Assembly: GCA_018303315.1 (NCBI GenBank)
Contig: JAGVYJ010000049.1
Span: 1 to 5,314 of the forward strand
DNA: 5,314 nt
Direction of reading: 5' to 3'
DNA from: Candidatus Woesearchaeota archaeon
Lineage (GTDB): Archaea > Nanobdellota > Nanobdellia > Woesearchaeales > JAGVYJ01
The position numbers and the translations under genes were made by a program. Below, one piece after another: positions 4,480 to 5,314 of the stretch. Every line of letters begins with the position of its first letter. Position 1 is the first letter of the stretch. Under the pieces are notes generated by a model that had not been told where the DNA came from, did not search any database, and was given only the letters and a program-made list of their open reading frames with translations.

Positions 4480-5160
4480 ATGGAAATCAGGCAGGTAAAC
4501 AGAATAAGATATCTTGTGCATCCTTTTTTCTACAATGCAAACCCTCAACTTGGAAGCAGGAAAAAGCTTGTCGAAACGCCTAAAATGCAAGCATGGCTGG
4601 ATGTTATTGAAGAGGCGGTAAGGGATGCAGGCCAGCTCTTGTTGATGTCGCCGGCTAATTTTCCGTACGAAGTTATATTGCAGGGGAATGCAGGCATTGT
4701 CGGAATGGCAAGGCAGCTCCGGCGTGATGGGGCTGCACGGAATGACGGCGTAAGTATGCAGCTTGAGCTGATGAGTTCCGCTGCACTGGCGCTTCATGAA
4801 AGGTTTTACGTTGCCAGGAATTTGGGGGCGGAAGTGGTTGAAGACCTTACTGTAAAGGGATTCAGGTTCGCTGATGGGCTTTCTGTCGACGCAATGGGCG
4901 AGATAACAACTTCCTGCGTTCTTGATTACGGCCTTGGGCTTGCAGGCCTGCTTGGGGTTCCTTTGTCAAGGCTTACTGTTGATTGCAGGCGGAGCTGCTC
5001 GCTGGACGGCTGGGGATTAAGGCCATCTGATGTGCACAGGCAAAGGATTGCCCTTGACATGGCAGGCGGGCCGCAAAGATATTCTGCCGGGGATATTGAA
5101 GAGTTCACGGACAGGCTTTTCAGGGATGCAATATTGGAAAATTATATAACTGAAAGATAA
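4480..5160 (+). CDS. Uncharacterised protein, 226 residues
   Basis: I do not recognise this protein. It begins 8 nt after uS9 on the same strand, so it may be the last gene of the cluster, although the intervening TTTTTTCT could also be a weak terminator. Archaeal S9 operons often carry rpoN, rpoK and enolase here, and it resembles none of them. Visible features are RYLVHPFFYNANPQ (10-23), a helix at 36-55, LLLMSPANFPYEVILQGNAG (53-72), an Ala/Leu-rich helix at 97-113, and a C-terminal block EITTSCVLDYGLGLAGLLGV (141-160) followed by TVDCRRSC (166-173). The T-x-C-V-L run followed by a Leu/Ala helix and G-V recalls the cysteine region of isochorismatase-like hydrolases (C146, with K126 upstream). 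The usual N-terminal aspartate motif is replaced by LVHPFF and the spacing is short, so this is only a hint. No signal peptide or membrane segment is evident. Start support is weak (AGGT at 4466). Confidence 0.7.
   Translation: MEIRQVNRIRYLVHPFFYNANPQLGSRKKLVETPKMQAWLDVIEEAVRDAGQLLLMSPANFPYEVILQGNAGIVGMARQLRRDGAARNDGVSMQLELMSSAALALHERFYVARNLGAEVVEDLTVKGFRFADGLSVDAMGEITTSCVLDYGLGLAGLLGVPLSRLTVDCRRSCSLDGWGLRPSDVHRQRIALDMAGGPQRYSAGDIEEFTDRLFRDAILENYITER
5142..5149 (+). promoter_or_regulatory. TATA-like box for the gene at the right edge
   Basis: TTATATAA, with a purine-rich GGAAAA just upstream (5136-5141), lies at the end of the preceding gene. Initiation about 25 nt downstream would fall near 5171, leaving a leader of roughly 10 nt before ATG 5182. 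It could also be simply AT-rich coding sequence, since it encodes NYIT of the preceding protein. Confidence 0.35.
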
Positions 5161-5181
5161 TTCCGGCCTTTTACATCCAAG

Positions 5182-5314
5182 ATGCTGACCCATAAACCTG
5201 CAGGGAAAGTTACCGTTCTTGTTAATCCCTTAGATTCAATACACGTACTTGAAGGAAAGCTGAAGAGCGAATCAGGAAGGCCCGACAAGGTTGAAAAATA
5301 CCTCAGGCTTGTCA
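5182..5314 (+). CDS. Unidentified protein, N-terminal fragment (3'-truncated by window)
   Basis: This is an open frame of 44 codons from ATG 5182 to the right edge with no stop. It begins MLTHKPAGKVTVLVNPLDSI and continues with a charged helical stretch (LEGKLKSESGRPDKVEKYLR). The in-frame TAA of the preceding gene at 5158-5160 bounds it upstream, and this is the only start seen. There is no Shine-Dalgarno sequence, and the TATA-like box at 5142-5149 would give a nearly leaderless mRNA. Codon use looks normal for the window. I do not recognise the family from this fragment. Confidence 0.5.
   Translation, partial: MLTHKPAGKVTVLVNPLDSIHVLEGKLKSESGRPDKVEKYLRLV

Overview
This window is a stretch of archaeal chromosome. 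It carries the conserved S13/S9-type ribosomal protein cluster in the order uS13, uS4, uS11, RNA polymerase subunit D, tRNA-Leu(GAG), eL18, uL13, uS9, all on the + strand. The archaeal assignment rests on four things: subunit D and eL18 are archaeal/eukaryotic-type proteins; there is a TATA-type promoter; genes are joined by TAATG and ATGA junctions; and the tRNA has an apparent archaeal-style intron with a bulge-helix splice motif. Lineage cannot be fixed from sequence alone. A small-genome (DPANN-like) archaeon is a guess based on the many uncharacterised flanking genes.

Layout. Positions 1-561 hold an AT-rich HEPN-fold gene whose true start may lie off the left edge. Positions 562-713 are intergenic, with a TATA/BRE promoter and a leader that can fold into a long hairpin in front of uS13. 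Positions 714-3076 hold uS13, uS4, uS11 and rpoD, packed with junctions of -1 to +1 nt. Positions 3077-3291 are the only loose stretch inside the cluster. It contains tRNA-Leu(GAG) with a probable 12-nt intron, then a duplicated copy of the eL18 start region carrying a 30-codon ORF and two perfect-arm hairpins. Positions 3292-4471 hold eL18, uL13 and uS9, again overlapping by 1-4 nt. Positions 4480-5160 hold an unrecognised 226-residue protein where many euryarchaea have rpoN/rpoK. From 5182 an open-ended ORF with its own TATA-like box runs off the right edge.

How it works together. The cluster makes small-subunit head and decoding-region proteins (uS13, uS11, uS9), the early-assembling uS4, large-subunit proteins (eL18, uL13), the RNA polymerase assembly platform subunit D, and a leucine tRNA. 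This ties ribosome, polymerase and tRNA supply to one transcription programme. A tRNA-Leu gene at this position is also known from the Haloarcula S9 operon, so its placement is ancestral rather than odd. The unusual parts are its tiny intron, the inverted repeat in its leader, and the duplicated eL18 start behind it.
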